A stretch of 64,000 nt of DNA from Amanita rubescens (Eukaryota; Basidiomycota; Agaricomycetes; Agaricales; Amanitaceae). The stretch is taken from positions 558,001-622,000 of the forward strand of contig WION01000012.1 of assembly GCA_015039365.1 (NCBI GenBank), in the 5' to 3' direction. The notes beneath the pieces are model-generated. The model was not told the origin of the DNA, ran no database searches, and worked only from the letters and a program-made list of their open reading frames with translations. Positions within the stretch are counted from its first letter, which is position 1. Every line of letters starts with the position of its first letter. Both the position numbers and the translations under genes were made by a program. Below are positions 37,183 to 48,900 of this stretch, in pieces.

Positions 37183-40121
37183 TTACATCAACAAACATCC
37201 ATCGTTCCCATTTAGATCTCCAATGCTCTGCGGAGTGTCTCTTCCGGAATGAGGTAACCTTCTGCCGCCTGGTGACCACCATCGCGTGCGCCATGACGAC
37301 TCTTCACAATCAGAGCTATCGCTCGTGACACGTTTCGTTGCCCTGCGCCGCTTCTCTCTTGCCGCACGCACCGAATCGACCGTCTGCCAAGTGTAGAACG
37401 ACTTGACTACGACGCGCTTCTCGTCACATTCATCTTGACCAATCTTCAACTCTTCAGCGCTGTCATCCCGTGCATCTAGATACATTAGTTTGCGAGCTGC
37501 GTAGGAACGCCACCCCATGCGTGGTCGAATAGACCCCGACAGCTCTTTCAACAAGCCGTCATTTATGCTCCGACAGTCGACAGCCACGATCTTCGCATTG
37601 GATGTATTTCGCTCCCGGGCTAATTGAATGAACTCCCGCAGCACGGTCGGACCCATTCTGGTGTTGTCTGCCTCGAGGCACTTTAGGCGGGAACAATTCC
37701 TGATCAAGGATAGAAGCGCCTCGTCAGAGACCTGGCTTGCGTGGGACAAGACTAGGTGCTCTAGTGCGTGGCCTGGTCGGGGAGTCCCCTCTGAGGCCTT
37801 GCGGGTCCGCGGATCGACATCAGGAGTGATTGCTTCTAGCACCCTATCCGTGATGTCAGACGCATCTTCGAGGTCGATACGTCTAATGTTGGGCGTCGTT
37901 CTGAACAGTCGAATAAGACCATCATCCTTGAGATCTGCGTTAATGCCGGCCATCTCGAAGAACTCGAGACGGGGGACAGAGTAAGCGAGGTTGGAGCATG
38001 CCATGTCCGTCAAAAGAATGCAGCAAGACAAGGATAAGTGACGCAGGCGAGTGACCCGCCTGCGATAATAGTCTCTGTTCCCATTTTCGCGGCCAACTTC
38101 TCTTGCGCTGAGAGTTTTAATCTCAACTCCCAAACCTTCTGCAGTGTCGGTCGGGTCGCAAGTAACGAAAGCTTCTACCGCGGAATTGTGGAGTTGACGA
38201 GTGTAACTCAAGTCGAGAACTTCAAGGTAAGGTGCGGCTTTACCAAGTACGGACATCATGCTATCACTGATGTTCTTCAAACCAGAAACGCGTAGCGATT
38301 TTAACCTTAGATGTTTGTTCCTGAGAAGAGAAGTGGATGCCATGCATCGAATGCCATCCCCGTCGATGTTTGGGCACCTGCTCATGTTCAGGTTCGTCAC
38401 TAGAGGACAATAGATCGCGAGGATGTTGCAAGTTGTGTTTGTAACGGCGCTAAGACCTTTCACATTCAATGTTTGTAGAGACTCTGATAATATGAGGAGA
38501 TGATGAAGCGAGCGAGTGGTAATCGAGGCGCAGCCTTGCAATATAATAGATGTTAATTGTGTGCAGGTCATGGGAAGGCAGAGATTATCAGCTATGTTTA
38601 TGAGAGTACTCGCATGAAGTTGAACGTGACCGGCAATATTCAAGCCTCGGATAAAAGAGCAACCGAATTCCGATAGACGCAACAGAGCAGATTCGGGTAA
38701 GGTCGGGAACTCGTGCAGATCGATGAAGTTCCATAATTGACCGTCAAAAGCTAGTCTTTGCCACGATTTAGATACCTTGAAACGAGGGTCAGAATGAGTG
38801 GTCGCATAAAACGCGTTTCCTTTACCCGGCTTAGCTTAAATAACTCTCTGATGCCCTTGGCTTTGCCAACCCACTGCCCCTTTGATGACGAAGCTTTGGA
38901 CATTGACCATTTGCCATTGGTAACCAGACGTTGAAAATCCAATTCATGCAAATCTAACAGGGACCTGAATACTCGAAGACGAAGCTCCCTTGGCAGTTCG
39001 TCATCGAAGTAGTTCTTGATGACAAGAGGAATAGGTTCGTATATATCTAATGAAGACGTAGGGACGTAGTCCAACGCCGACAATGGTTCCGGAAGCGAGT
39101 TGGAACGGCCTTTCGTTCGTTGAAAAAGCTGATCAGGGGGTACACCAGGCAACCCATCCAGCTGCACCCGAGGGAGGACGTCATTTGGATATTGCAGAAC
39201 CAGCGGGTCTTGTACCGAGTCAACCTTAAAACCTTTGGAACAAGGAAACAGCGCACCAAAGGCAGCAACAATTGGATCAGCCAAATCCGTTGCTGGACCT
39301 GCCTGCGCCTTGTTTGTATCCCGTTTCTTGAAAGAAAACGCCCGAGAAAAATTGTGTTGAAAGCGGGGAGTACTCCATTTCACCTTTCCCCTCAACATCA
39401 ACTGAGACTTTGCTGACAAGTTTGAAAGCGAGTGTCGCCGTGAGGGCATTCGTTTCGATGTAAATAAATCGTCTTGACTTTGTTGGGTGTCGGAAACAGG
39501 TGTGGAATGTGTCTGACTGCTGGCCGGGGTGCCTAAGGGCGCAGTGGGATACAAAGGAGAGCTATGATTGGATGGACCGGGAGTAGAGGAAGTCAATGGG
39601 GACCACACGGAATGCTCGAGGCTTTCATGATCTAGACCTGCCAGATTAAATACGGGGGAAGTCAAAAAGGAGGGCTCCTCCTTCTCTTTTCCTTTCCCAT
39701 TAGCAAGGCTATGATATGGTTGCGGATACAGGTGGTGTGTCTGATTGAAGTGGTTGTTCACAGGGCAAGCGAAATTGAGTGGTGAGATACTTAGGTGTGA
39801 AAATGACGGTGAAGCTAGAGGACTGAGATTGCTGGACCCGGCGGAGGAACCGGCTGAAGAGACAGGATCGAAGTCCGTATCGGTTGAACGCGTGGGCTGT
39901 ATGGATAAAGGCTTGGTCACTTCTTTTCCTTTGGCTGCGGTTACAATGTGTCCGCCATGAGGAGATAGATATTCAGCGAGGTCCGAGACGTTGTCGTGCT
40001 CTGTGAAACAGACTTCTGTAGAGGACGAGTCGGGATAAGGGTCAAAATGGAAGATGGAATCATCGTTATCGTTATCATGTGTGGTGGGCATTGTGAGATG
40101 GTCTGACGTCAGGGGGGCCAT
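37183..40121 (-). CDS. F-box / leucine-rich repeat protein
   Basis: Probable substrate receptor of an SCF ubiquitin ligase. Two exons joined by one 50-nt intron near 38775-38825. Start ATG 40119-40121 (MAPLTSDHLT). About 400 disordered Ser/Pro-rich residues, then an F-box (DDELPRELRLRVFRSLLDLH ... LFKLSRVSKSWQRLAF) and LRRs of the Amn1/Grr1 type: LTSIILQGCASITTRSLHHL, LVTNLNMSRCPNIDGDGI, LRVSGLKNISDSMMSVL, LEVLDLSYTRQLHNSAVE, RHLSLSCCILLTDMACSNL, RRIDLEDASDITDRVLEAI, EHLVLSHASQVSDEALLSL. The C-terminus is basic and Ser-rich. About 960 residues, frame intact. The F-box-LRR class is firm; the substrate is unknown. Confidence 0.87.
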
Positions 40122-40570
40122 TAACGGGATTGATCAAGGAGTACTAGTAAATAAGCACATTGAATTGCGCGCGATTGCAGAATAGAAGAAGAGACGAAGA
40201 GACGAACGATACAAAGCGGAAAGAAAGGAAATAATAGGAAGGAAAGGATGGATCACATTCACATATGTAGGGCGGCACTCTGGCCCAGGAGCAGTTCTGC
40301 TGCCGAAAAGGCCGTGCAAAACATCCCAAAATATTCTCCTCCGATATTCTGCTCACGCGGCCCGTCTCGGATTCTCCTTCGCGTTTTTCCAGTTGTTCGT
40401 CGCCAGCTTGAACCTGCGTTCCTTATCAGTCTGTCTTCCCCCCTCTGTTGACACTCGCCTCACCGTTCCCTGTGTTCCATCTCCGGCTCATTCTCTTTCA
40501 ATCGTGCTATCTCGGTTTGCTGATTTACCTGAGCCTCGCTTAATCGTTTATACCTCGTTGGCACTCACCA

Positions 40571-41120
40571 TGAACTTGTTGAATGCAGTCGTCTTCTTCT
40601 TTCTACCTCCAGATGGCCCTGCACGAACTTAGTATCGGATGACGTGATTGATAAAGTGCATACTTTTCGAGCTCTTGGCCTTCGTGCTTTCCTGCTGTCT
40701 TACCATACTATACGTTCAACCTTGGTGATAATAAATATCAGTGAGCTGGTTGACAACTCGTATCGCACGTACTCAGTGTCGGGTGGTCAAATTGGCGGGA
40801 GATGCGCGTTTGAATTATGGTCGGACCTCATCCTGCTCTTACTTAAATGTTCATGCACCGCTCGCTGCTCCTACCCCTGGCACTCCAAAAGCCCGAGCTT
40901 ACCCAATAATGGCAGATCCCGTCCTATACGACAGACACCGGCAATTACGAATGATTGTCATCCTAAGGTAAGAATCCGTGTTAAAAAGGATCATCGCGAC
41001 TTGTTCTAACTTGCTTCCCCGTTATACGTCGTCGGATCCCGACCAGAATCTGCCTCGGGTGTCTGGGGTACTGGATGATTCCAAACAAATAAACGCGTCG
41101 CGTAATCAACAGGAACAGGT
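40571..41120 (+). other. Unresolved + strand coding region
   Basis: Between the F-box/LRR gene start (40121, -) and the VPS33 stop (41234, -) several protein-like pieces occur on the + strand in changing frames: an ATG at 40571 (MNLLNAVVFFFLPP), DDVIDKVHTFRALGLRAFLL (about 40635-40695), YLNVHAPLAAPTPGTPKARA (about 40835-40900), MADPVLYDRHRQLRMIVIL ending at a good donor GTAAGA (about 40967), and SSDPDQNLPRVSGVLDDSKQ (from about 41030). I could not connect them with normal splice sites; the last piece lacks an AG acceptor. A small gene, a gene with sequence errors, or a decaying gene are all possible. Confidence 0.3.
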
Positions 41121-41170
41121 TAGGCGCTAACTATCTTGGACGCGTCGCGTAATCAACTCAACAGGAACAA
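41092..41170. repeat. Imperfect direct repeat, about 47-bp spacing
   Basis: The 18-base unit ACGCGTCGCGTAATCAAC occurs at 41093-41110 and again at 41140-41157. Copy one is followed by AGGAACA, copy two by TCAACAGGAACA, so a small duplication with a five-base difference. It lies in the gap before the VPS33 3' end. Confidence 0.8.
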
Positions 41171-41233
41171 GCTTCACTCTAGTAATACATTTATTACATA
41201 ACTGCGCAACCATTCTCATAGAAATCAACCTTC

Positions 41234-43791
41234 TCAATCGTTAGCTTTGGCTGCGAGATCGATGATGCTGTCCACAACACTGTTTCCACTGAGAATGCCA
41301 GTGGTAGCAATCAAAAACTTGCGTCCTAGCGAAAATTGCTCGTAAATAACGTTATACGCTAGGCCAGGCACGTACCCTGATGTTGTCGGCCAACCCATCT
41401 CAAAGCAGCGATCTCGGTGTAAGTGCATCCACCAACAAAAAATACCACTGTAACTTTCGTCCCTGCGGCTCTGATCTGAGAGGCGTGTGAACAAGCAAAG
41501 AAAGAGTCATACCAGATGTTGAAGCAGGATCAGGCTCCGCTCGGACAATATCCACTGTTTCTCCAGGTATAGCGGCCACCACATCTTCAAAACCCTTCCA
41601 ACCAACGATAGGGTGAGCTTGAACTTTGGCTGCCGATGTTGCTGCTGAAGCATCTCCGCCGGTCATGGATTTCTCCTTCTCTGCCGGATTGCTGAGGACA
41701 CCTCCCCTCTGAGCGACGCACTGAACCAGCCGAACGCTGATAGGCGCATAACCGGAATAGACATAGCTTATATCATTTTCCACCTCTTCACGACCTTCAG
41801 GGGTATCGTCGATTAACAAACGGAGAGATTTCCTCAAATAGTCAAAGGGGTATTTTTTAACCTTTTCAGGTATAGGATTGGTTACCAGCAGTGCAACGGA
41901 CGGATCGCTCGATGCGAGGATCAATGGCAAATATTGATATCCATAAACCTAACAAGATGTTTGAAGGCTCGGCTGGAAGAAAACTATATCCCGTACCTGC
42001 AAGAACTCGGCCTTGATATACTCCAGGATTTTGAATTTGGCGCCCCCGGAAGTAAGGCATGCAAGGGAAAGAAGCCTTATAGTGACATAGAGATTGGCCC
42101 CTTCAGCCATCAAGTCTTCTATATTGATCACTTGGTCATCAGGATCAACCGAAGCAAGCAAGTCTGAGAGTGTGTCAGCTTTGGCGCACCAACCAGCAAC
42201 TGGCGCTCGCCTTGTTGTATTTTCAGGGATTTAAGAAAGAATTTGTTTTGTGTATATTCAGCGATAAGCTCCGACAAACTAGTGTCTAGAATTTCATCAG
42301 ATATTTTTTGCAATAGAACGCAAGGCACTTACGGAAGCGCAAAGCTTCCTGTTGGGACTGAAAATCCCCTAATTTGCCGACAAAATCGCGCAGTTGTGCG
42401 ACGGTTTTCGATTGGAGATCCGTCTAAAAGATAGTCACAAATGATTTTCACTGAACAGCCTCAAGAGGTACCTTCTGGATCTCCTCTAGCTTGCGAGCGA
42501 TGAAATTTAATTTCTTGCCTACAGCAGCAAAGTTCAAATCTCTCAATTCGGCATAGAGAGGATCTGTGCTGGCTGTTAGGTGGTGTTTCTTCTTGGGATC
42601 CACCTTGAAGCCAGGTATCTCGACTTTGGGGATGTTAGGGATGGGAGGTACCTGTGACGAACTAGCAGGGACCGAAGGCGTAAACAGCGAAGCAGGGAGT
42701 TCTGCCTGAGCTGCGGGTAATGAGCCGAAGGCAGGTGACTTGCACCAATGTGCTTACAATTCTTGAGGCCGTATGCCTCATCGATAAGTCCATCATACGT
42801 GAGTTGGGTCAACATTGGTGTGATCATGTCGACGCGGCGGTCCAATATTATCAAACAATCCATCGTGTTGGATGGGGTCGTCGAGTTGTCGTTGGGGTTT
42901 TCCGCTGACTTGGATGCATGGCGTTGCAACAAATTTGCCAGGCGCTGACGATGGGTGAGTTACATGGTGAAAGTCGGGTTCAGACGTGCTTACAGCGGCA
43001 TGATCTCCCTTGCCTACTATCCTGGGGAACGAACCATGGTGTTTCTGAAGAGTTTCCAGAGCCAGCACCGAGTCGTAAACGACCGTTTCATCTCCGACCT
43101 AGAGACGGCAATTCGGTACAGAAGATTAGGACCAACGTAACATACTCACAACCCAAATATCCCTGAGAGCCCGGTCATTTTCCAGAGATATCAAGTCGGG
43201 CGCGAGAGGGATGAACTGAAGGTTATAAGAACTGATAGTGACGTCACCTAGTACACCTTCCTCTTCGAAAATCTGAGATACTAGCGCCGACACGCGTGGA
43301 ACGAGAAGGACAGTATAAACGAATTTTTTTGACTCTTTAGCATGCTGCTTTATATGTTCTGGTATACTGTTACTCTTTATAATGCAGTCTGAACAGCGCC
43401 GACTTACCGGCAATCATCTTGGCGTTCTTCATCACGGCTTTGCAAAGGTATATCACATTTGTCGATGGAGGTGTTAATGCACCACTCTCCAGCCAGAACA
43501 TCTTTTCGACACCATGTTGCTTGTGTAGCCACAGTCAGCTTTTCATTAGACAAAACAAAACAAGACAATCGACTACCTTCAGCACGGATACGTCAGTTAC
43601 GAGATTCAGGGCACCTGACATGTATGGATCAATAACAAGTGTTTTTGCCCCATTGACCTTATTAACAGCGTATGAAATCACAAAGTAATTGAGAATAGAG
43701 AACAACAAACCGAGTTCAAGGCATCGACCAGTGCATTCTTGTTTATTTCGCTGAACAGGCTCACATCGATTGGAAACTGATCATCCGCCAT
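41234..43791 (-). CDS. VPS33: Vps33, SM-family subunit of HOPS/CORVET
   Basis: Sec1/Munc18 protein that templates SNARE assembly at the vacuole and endosome as part of HOPS and CORVET. Start ATG 43789-43791 ([14 protein letters not shown]). Landmarks: [200 protein letters not shown]. About 14 introns; one (42164-42210) has GC-AG ends, joining KIQQ to DLLASVD. About 640 residues, no frame break. Confidence 0.95.
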
Positions 43792-43882
43792 TGCGGTGGT
43801 GTTAATCAGCTCCCCGGCGTCTATCGTCCACCTTTTATATCAAGCAGCTCCGCTTGTCGGTGGCACCAAGACCAAACATATT

Positions 43883-45137
43883 ATGCCACAGTCGTCAACA
43901 CCATCCCAGTTGCCAAACGAGATATGGCTAGAAATTTTTCAATTGGCGACTCTTGACAGCCGACGTACTCTCTCGCATTATATCCCTTTCCAGTCGCGAG
44001 CTAGTGATGAACATGACAGAGCTGTTCTTGGGATCAAGAGGAACCTCTCCCTGGTTTGTCGACAGTGGAGGCAGATGACAATTGAATTGCTGTACAGGGA
44101 TATAAGGATAGCGCATGGTGCAAAGGGTCTCAGGGAAGTGTTGCGGACGAAAACTCCCGACGGCACTTCAATCTATGGTGATTGGGCAAGTCAACACCTC
44201 GTCATGCAATAATTGTTTACTGATATGGCATCGATAACTGATTTAGGTGCAGCGAGCCGTCTTGCCCTTTTCCAGTACAATCACCGGTCCATATGATACC
44301 TCAACCTGGAGGACGTCCGTTGACATTCTCGCACTATGCTCCAAGCTACGAATACTTGTGCGGACTCCGCACGATATTGTTGGTCACGAGCTTCAGTTCT
44401 ACTCCGAGATGCAGCATATTTCTTTCCCGTTGTTAGAGCATCTGGAATGGCATAACAACGAGCCCGAACGGACGGGAGGCATCAATTCTTTATGTGCCGT
44501 CCTCTCTACGACCCCAAACCTGACCTATCTATTTATTGCTGGCCTACCCGGTCGTTCCAGAATCATCCCTCGCTCTGTCTCTCTTCCTGTCTTAACGACA
44601 CTACATTTGCGCAACGTGGATGGATTGCTTCTACATGTCATCGTGAATAGATGGGCACTACCTGCACTTGCACACCTCATACTTGACGATCCTTGGTATT
44701 CACAGGCTCTTCTCGTAATATGGGAAAAATATGGTTCACAACTCCGAACAGTAGAGTTGGGGAAACATCTCCGCTTTCTTGTGAGAGATGTCATTTCACC
44801 GTGTCTACGGGGCTGCCCTTCACTGGAGGAGATAAATTATTATCCTCTATTCACCACTTCCCCGGTGCTTGAGCAAGCTCATCACTCGCTGAAGACGGTC
44901 GGCCTGCATTATGCTCCTAATTTGTATCTCATAGACCAAGCATCTATCCGATCATCACTCGAACAACATTTTGATTGGCTTTTAAGTCGACAGCTACCTC
45001 TACTTCAACGCATTGTTCTTCATGGGGATTGGACAAACGCAGTGACCGATCCTCGCTTCAAATCGATATTGGAACGTTCCGTCCGCCGTGGAAGGTTTAT
45101 AGTCTATCCAGACGGAAGTAGAGTATCTATCGATTAG
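43883..45137 (+). CDS. F-box protein with LRR-like C-terminus
   Basis: Start ATG 43883. F-box near the N-terminus: LPNEIWLEIFQLATLD ... LSLVCRQWRQMTIELLYRDI, of the type common in expanded basidiomycete F-box families. The second exon is joined by a GC-AG intron (44186-44246) and carries weak leucine-rich repeats (LEHLEWHNNEPERTGGINSL, LTYLFIAGLPG, LTTLHLRNVDGLLLHV). The ending FIVYPDGSRVSID is at 45137. About 400 residues. Likely an SCF adaptor with unknown target. An upstream in-frame ATG exists but would overlap the divergent VPS33 promoter (92 bp between starts). Confidence 0.8.
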
Positions 45138-45162
45138 TTACACTATTATGGACATCGCACCT

Positions 45163-45835
45163 CTAGACAAAGAACCCTTTCAACCAGTTTGCCTCTTCCT
45201 CCATCTCATCCAATGAACGTGGCGGTCTCTCGTCATCCGCATCGACCTTCAAACGTTCGACAGTACCGTCGTGAGCACTTCTGAGATCCTTAGACAACGT
45301 TTTCTCGCTGTCTTCCAGAACGGGGTAGATCTCGTCGTTATTCTTCTCGAACCTGTCACCCTTGATTCTTCTAGGCAGAACATGAAAATGCACATGTGGG
45401 ATGCTTTGACCCGCGGCTTTGCCATCCTGAGGGTTGTTAGTATAAGCCCTGAGGCCTGACCTATTAGAGTAGTGTTACCTGGCAGGCGATAGTGAGTGCA
45501 TCTGCACCGTAAGCGCGCTCTACTACTTCACCGACACGTCGAATGGAATGCATTAAGCCAGATAGCTCCTGGTCTGCCATGGGTTAAATCTTTGACTTGA
45601 ATTGATGGGAGTGCTGCTACCATTCAATTCTGTCAAGCGAGGAACGGGCCTTTGGGGTATCACAAGTACATCTAATGTGCCTCGTTAGTGCAAGTATGCT
45701 TGACCCACTAGACTTACGTCCAGCCACGATAGGCTTCAAGTTGACTATCGCGTATGACAGTGAGTTACGATAAAAACATTGTCGAGTAACATCAATGGTC
45801 GAGAAGAGTAACGAAGGTGTCATGTTATTGATCAC
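45163..45835 (-). CDS. HNT2: HIT-family dinucleoside triphosphatase (FHIT/Hnt2)
   Basis: Cleaves Ap3A and related nucleotides. Start ATG 45833-45835 (MINNMTPSLL) or 45821-45823. Four exons with canonical introns: FYRNSLSYAIVNLKPIVAGH, VLVIPQRPVPRLTELN, LSGLMHSIRRVGEVVERAYG, ALTIACQDGKAAGQSIPHVH then FHVLPRR. The HIT triad HVHFHV with the catalytic His is complete. The C-terminal extension (YPVLEDSEKTLSKDLRSAHD) ends LKGFFV. About 185 residues. Its stop is 25 bp from the stop of the convergent F-box gene, and its start is 98 bp from the NTE1 stop. Confidence 0.92.
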
Positions 45836-45933
45836 CCTGTTGTACAGTTAGAACTACATAAAACATGATCTGAGCCATAATAATTTACAACAGTGCAGTC
45901 AGTACGCCGTGTCCATTCCTGTGAGAGCAAGCT

Positions 45934-48900
45934 CTATATAGAATTACGTCTAGCACTCTGTCCCTTTTTCTTTGAACTTCCAGGGGTATCCATTGCGTCG
46001 ATAAATAAAGAAGGAAGGCGGCCTTCGACTTCTAGCTTGGCTAACATTTCCATAGCGGTCTGATAGCCTTTCTTCTGGATCTCTTCAAACTTTCCGAACT
46101 GCAACGTACCATACTAAGGGAAGATATGAGAAATAGTCTTTCTTGATGCTCAAATACTCACCTCTTGCACGGGCATGGAGAAATACACGCAGCCTTTTGC
46201 ATTCTTTGCATCCTGTAACGTCTTGACGCTCGAGACACTAGTTATTTTTCAGTGGAAGATCAAATATTTGGCTGCGATCGTATACATACTATGCTAGTCG
46301 GCTTTGAATTTCTGGAATTGCAGGGATTAATCTCGCGTTCGAAAATGGGTTCCACCTGTTCAGAAGTAACCACCATCCAGAAACAGTATCACCATAGTTC
46401 CGGGGTGAGTTGTCATCGATCTGTTCGGCACGGTCAGGGACAGTATTAGAAGTGCCTAGCAAGCTTACCGCTCCGACGTCACATGCGAACACGGCACTAG
46501 CTCCTATGGAGAACATCGATGACACCTATTTTGTTATTAGCAAAAATTTGGCATCAAGGAGCCTCACGAACTGGAAGGTTGTCGACTAAGGAGTCATCAG
46601 CATCAGGATCATATTGAAAAATCGTTATACTTACGGTATCCGCCATCTACAAGCAAGTTGCCATTATCACTTAATGGTGGAAGGAGGCCCACCAATGACA
46701 TTGATGCCCCTAGATGTTATAAATAAGATGGCAATACCGTAAACCACCATTGCTTACGGATAAATCGCCAAGCATAACCGGTTTGATGAATTTCCATTTG
46801 AGAAGACATAATGTTGGTCGTATTACAAAAGTATGGAAGCCACATATCTTCAATGTGAAGATCGTAGAAGGCTTTATAGATGGCTCTGTTGAACTCGTGA
46901 CCCTATCGATCGCCGTTAGTAAGTGACGGAGTGTAGACGCTAGCACTGACCGTTGTATAGGCTACCAGGGGATATGTAACGTCTGACAAGATGCGCCATA
47001 TGTTGGCCATCCTGCTGCTGAATTGCTTCGCACGGCCCGAAGCAGTTATCAAATCGCCTTCTCGTGCATACAGTCCACCAATGAAGGCTCCAATACTTGT
47101 GCCGGCAACGTGATCAACTGGTATTCCATGCTCTTCCAAGGCTTGTATCAAACCCTATTTACATTCAATAAATATTTATCACGGTCAATCAAGGAAGCTT
47201 ACTCACAAGGTGTGCAATCCCTCGGGCACCTCCACCGCCCAGTACCAGTCCTATTGATTTGCCACATATTCTCCTCGCCAAGCGAGAAAAGTCGTTCATA
47301 TGAGGCAATCTTTGAGGTCGAACGTCCGTGCTGGTGCCGCGGTATTTTTGAATACCACTTTGGACTTTATCCTTGAAGTTCTTGAGCGCAGCTACTGCGT
47401 CTGGATCCTTAGGGACGGATGAAGGCTTCGGGACGGGTAAAACTAAACCCTAATCACGACGTGAATTTCGCATCGTTAATCAAAGATTGGACTAACGGGC
47501 AGTTCGACATGGATATGTTGATGAACCCATGGGCGATTCTGACCGCTGCTTAGCGAACCTCAAAAAGAGTATGGTCATCAGTCACCTTCAACCATTCGCG
47601 CGTTGAACCCGGAGCGATTGAGCGGTCGCGATGAAGGAGAATCAACTCTTTACGAGCCGTCGTCTTCATAGAAAGAAGTAATCTCTCAAACTCTCCTAAT
47701 GATGGGTCGTCTCCCATGCCAACGACCATCACACAGTCCGCCTAAAGATCAGCATGTCAAGAACCGAGGGTAACCATGTTAACGTGTCATACCTGCCGGA
47801 TGCACGTTTGTGTCCAGGAACTATTCACTGGCGAGTCTGCGACATAAAGGACAATTCTATACCTTTGCTCTTGATCGGCCAACCAACCAGCCGACTGGAG
47901 AAAATCCATTATCATGGCAGAAATATCCGTCGATTATGCAACATACCTTGAGTTTACCCATGCGTGTAAATGCATGGCGACCGAGGTTGCTTGATATAGA
48001 CGCTTTATTTAGGAACGCAGTGGAAGCTCCAATGCCCTCTAGTGCAGCTTGTAATTTCCGCGCGAATTCAGTGACGGGTACATTGCGGGACACAGGTAAA
48101 ACAGCAACCGTCTTGAGGTTGGTGTTGTTACGTCCAAGTTCTGACGGGGGACTCCTTCCCTGGGTATTGGAAAAAGAATCGACTTCATCTCTTACGCGCG
48201 ATGCAATCATTTTCAACAATCTATGTATGAGATAGTCAGTCGCCGGAAGTGTCATAATGGAAGACATTTACTGAGCCGTGGTGTGTGGGTTTCTGAACAG
48301 AGTTAGCTAGTTTGTTGGACGATATGCACATACTGCACCTACCTAGCCGAGATAGCATTAAAAAGTGTCTGGGGCATTCGTATAAGTTCTGTATCACGAA
48401 TTGCGTGGACCGTGTTCCTCCTAGGACAGCCGGTAATGACATCCAATTCGCCAACGGTGTCACCTTGGCCATATTCGCCCACGATGGTCACAGTACCTTT
48501 CGAGTCTTCTGAAATCGCACGAAGACGGCCATTAATGACAATGTAGAAGCTATCGCTGACGTCGTTAGGCCGCCACAGAACCTGACCAGCATCAACTTGC
48601 ATCCAATCAAGCGACGCATCGATATGCAACACTTGAGCAGTAGTCAAATTAAATATCGTGCGATCTATCACTCAACTCACCTAGCGGTGATAACAATGTG
48701 ATGAGTCGTTTCGCCAAGGTTAAAAGTACAATGGGCCTCTTCTCGAGCAGACGCTCCAGAGCGTGATGGGGCAGGAAGCCAACGTATGTATCCGTCTTGG
48801 CATAAATATCAACGTAAGAAGCAATACTGCATAGCGAGGCTACATAAGGGGACTTTAGCCGCTGAGGTGAAAAATTATATGCAGTACTGACACAGATAAC

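Noticed and set aside
37628..37984. 118-codon + strand open frame
   Set aside because: Antisense to the LRR region of the F-box gene, no independent support.
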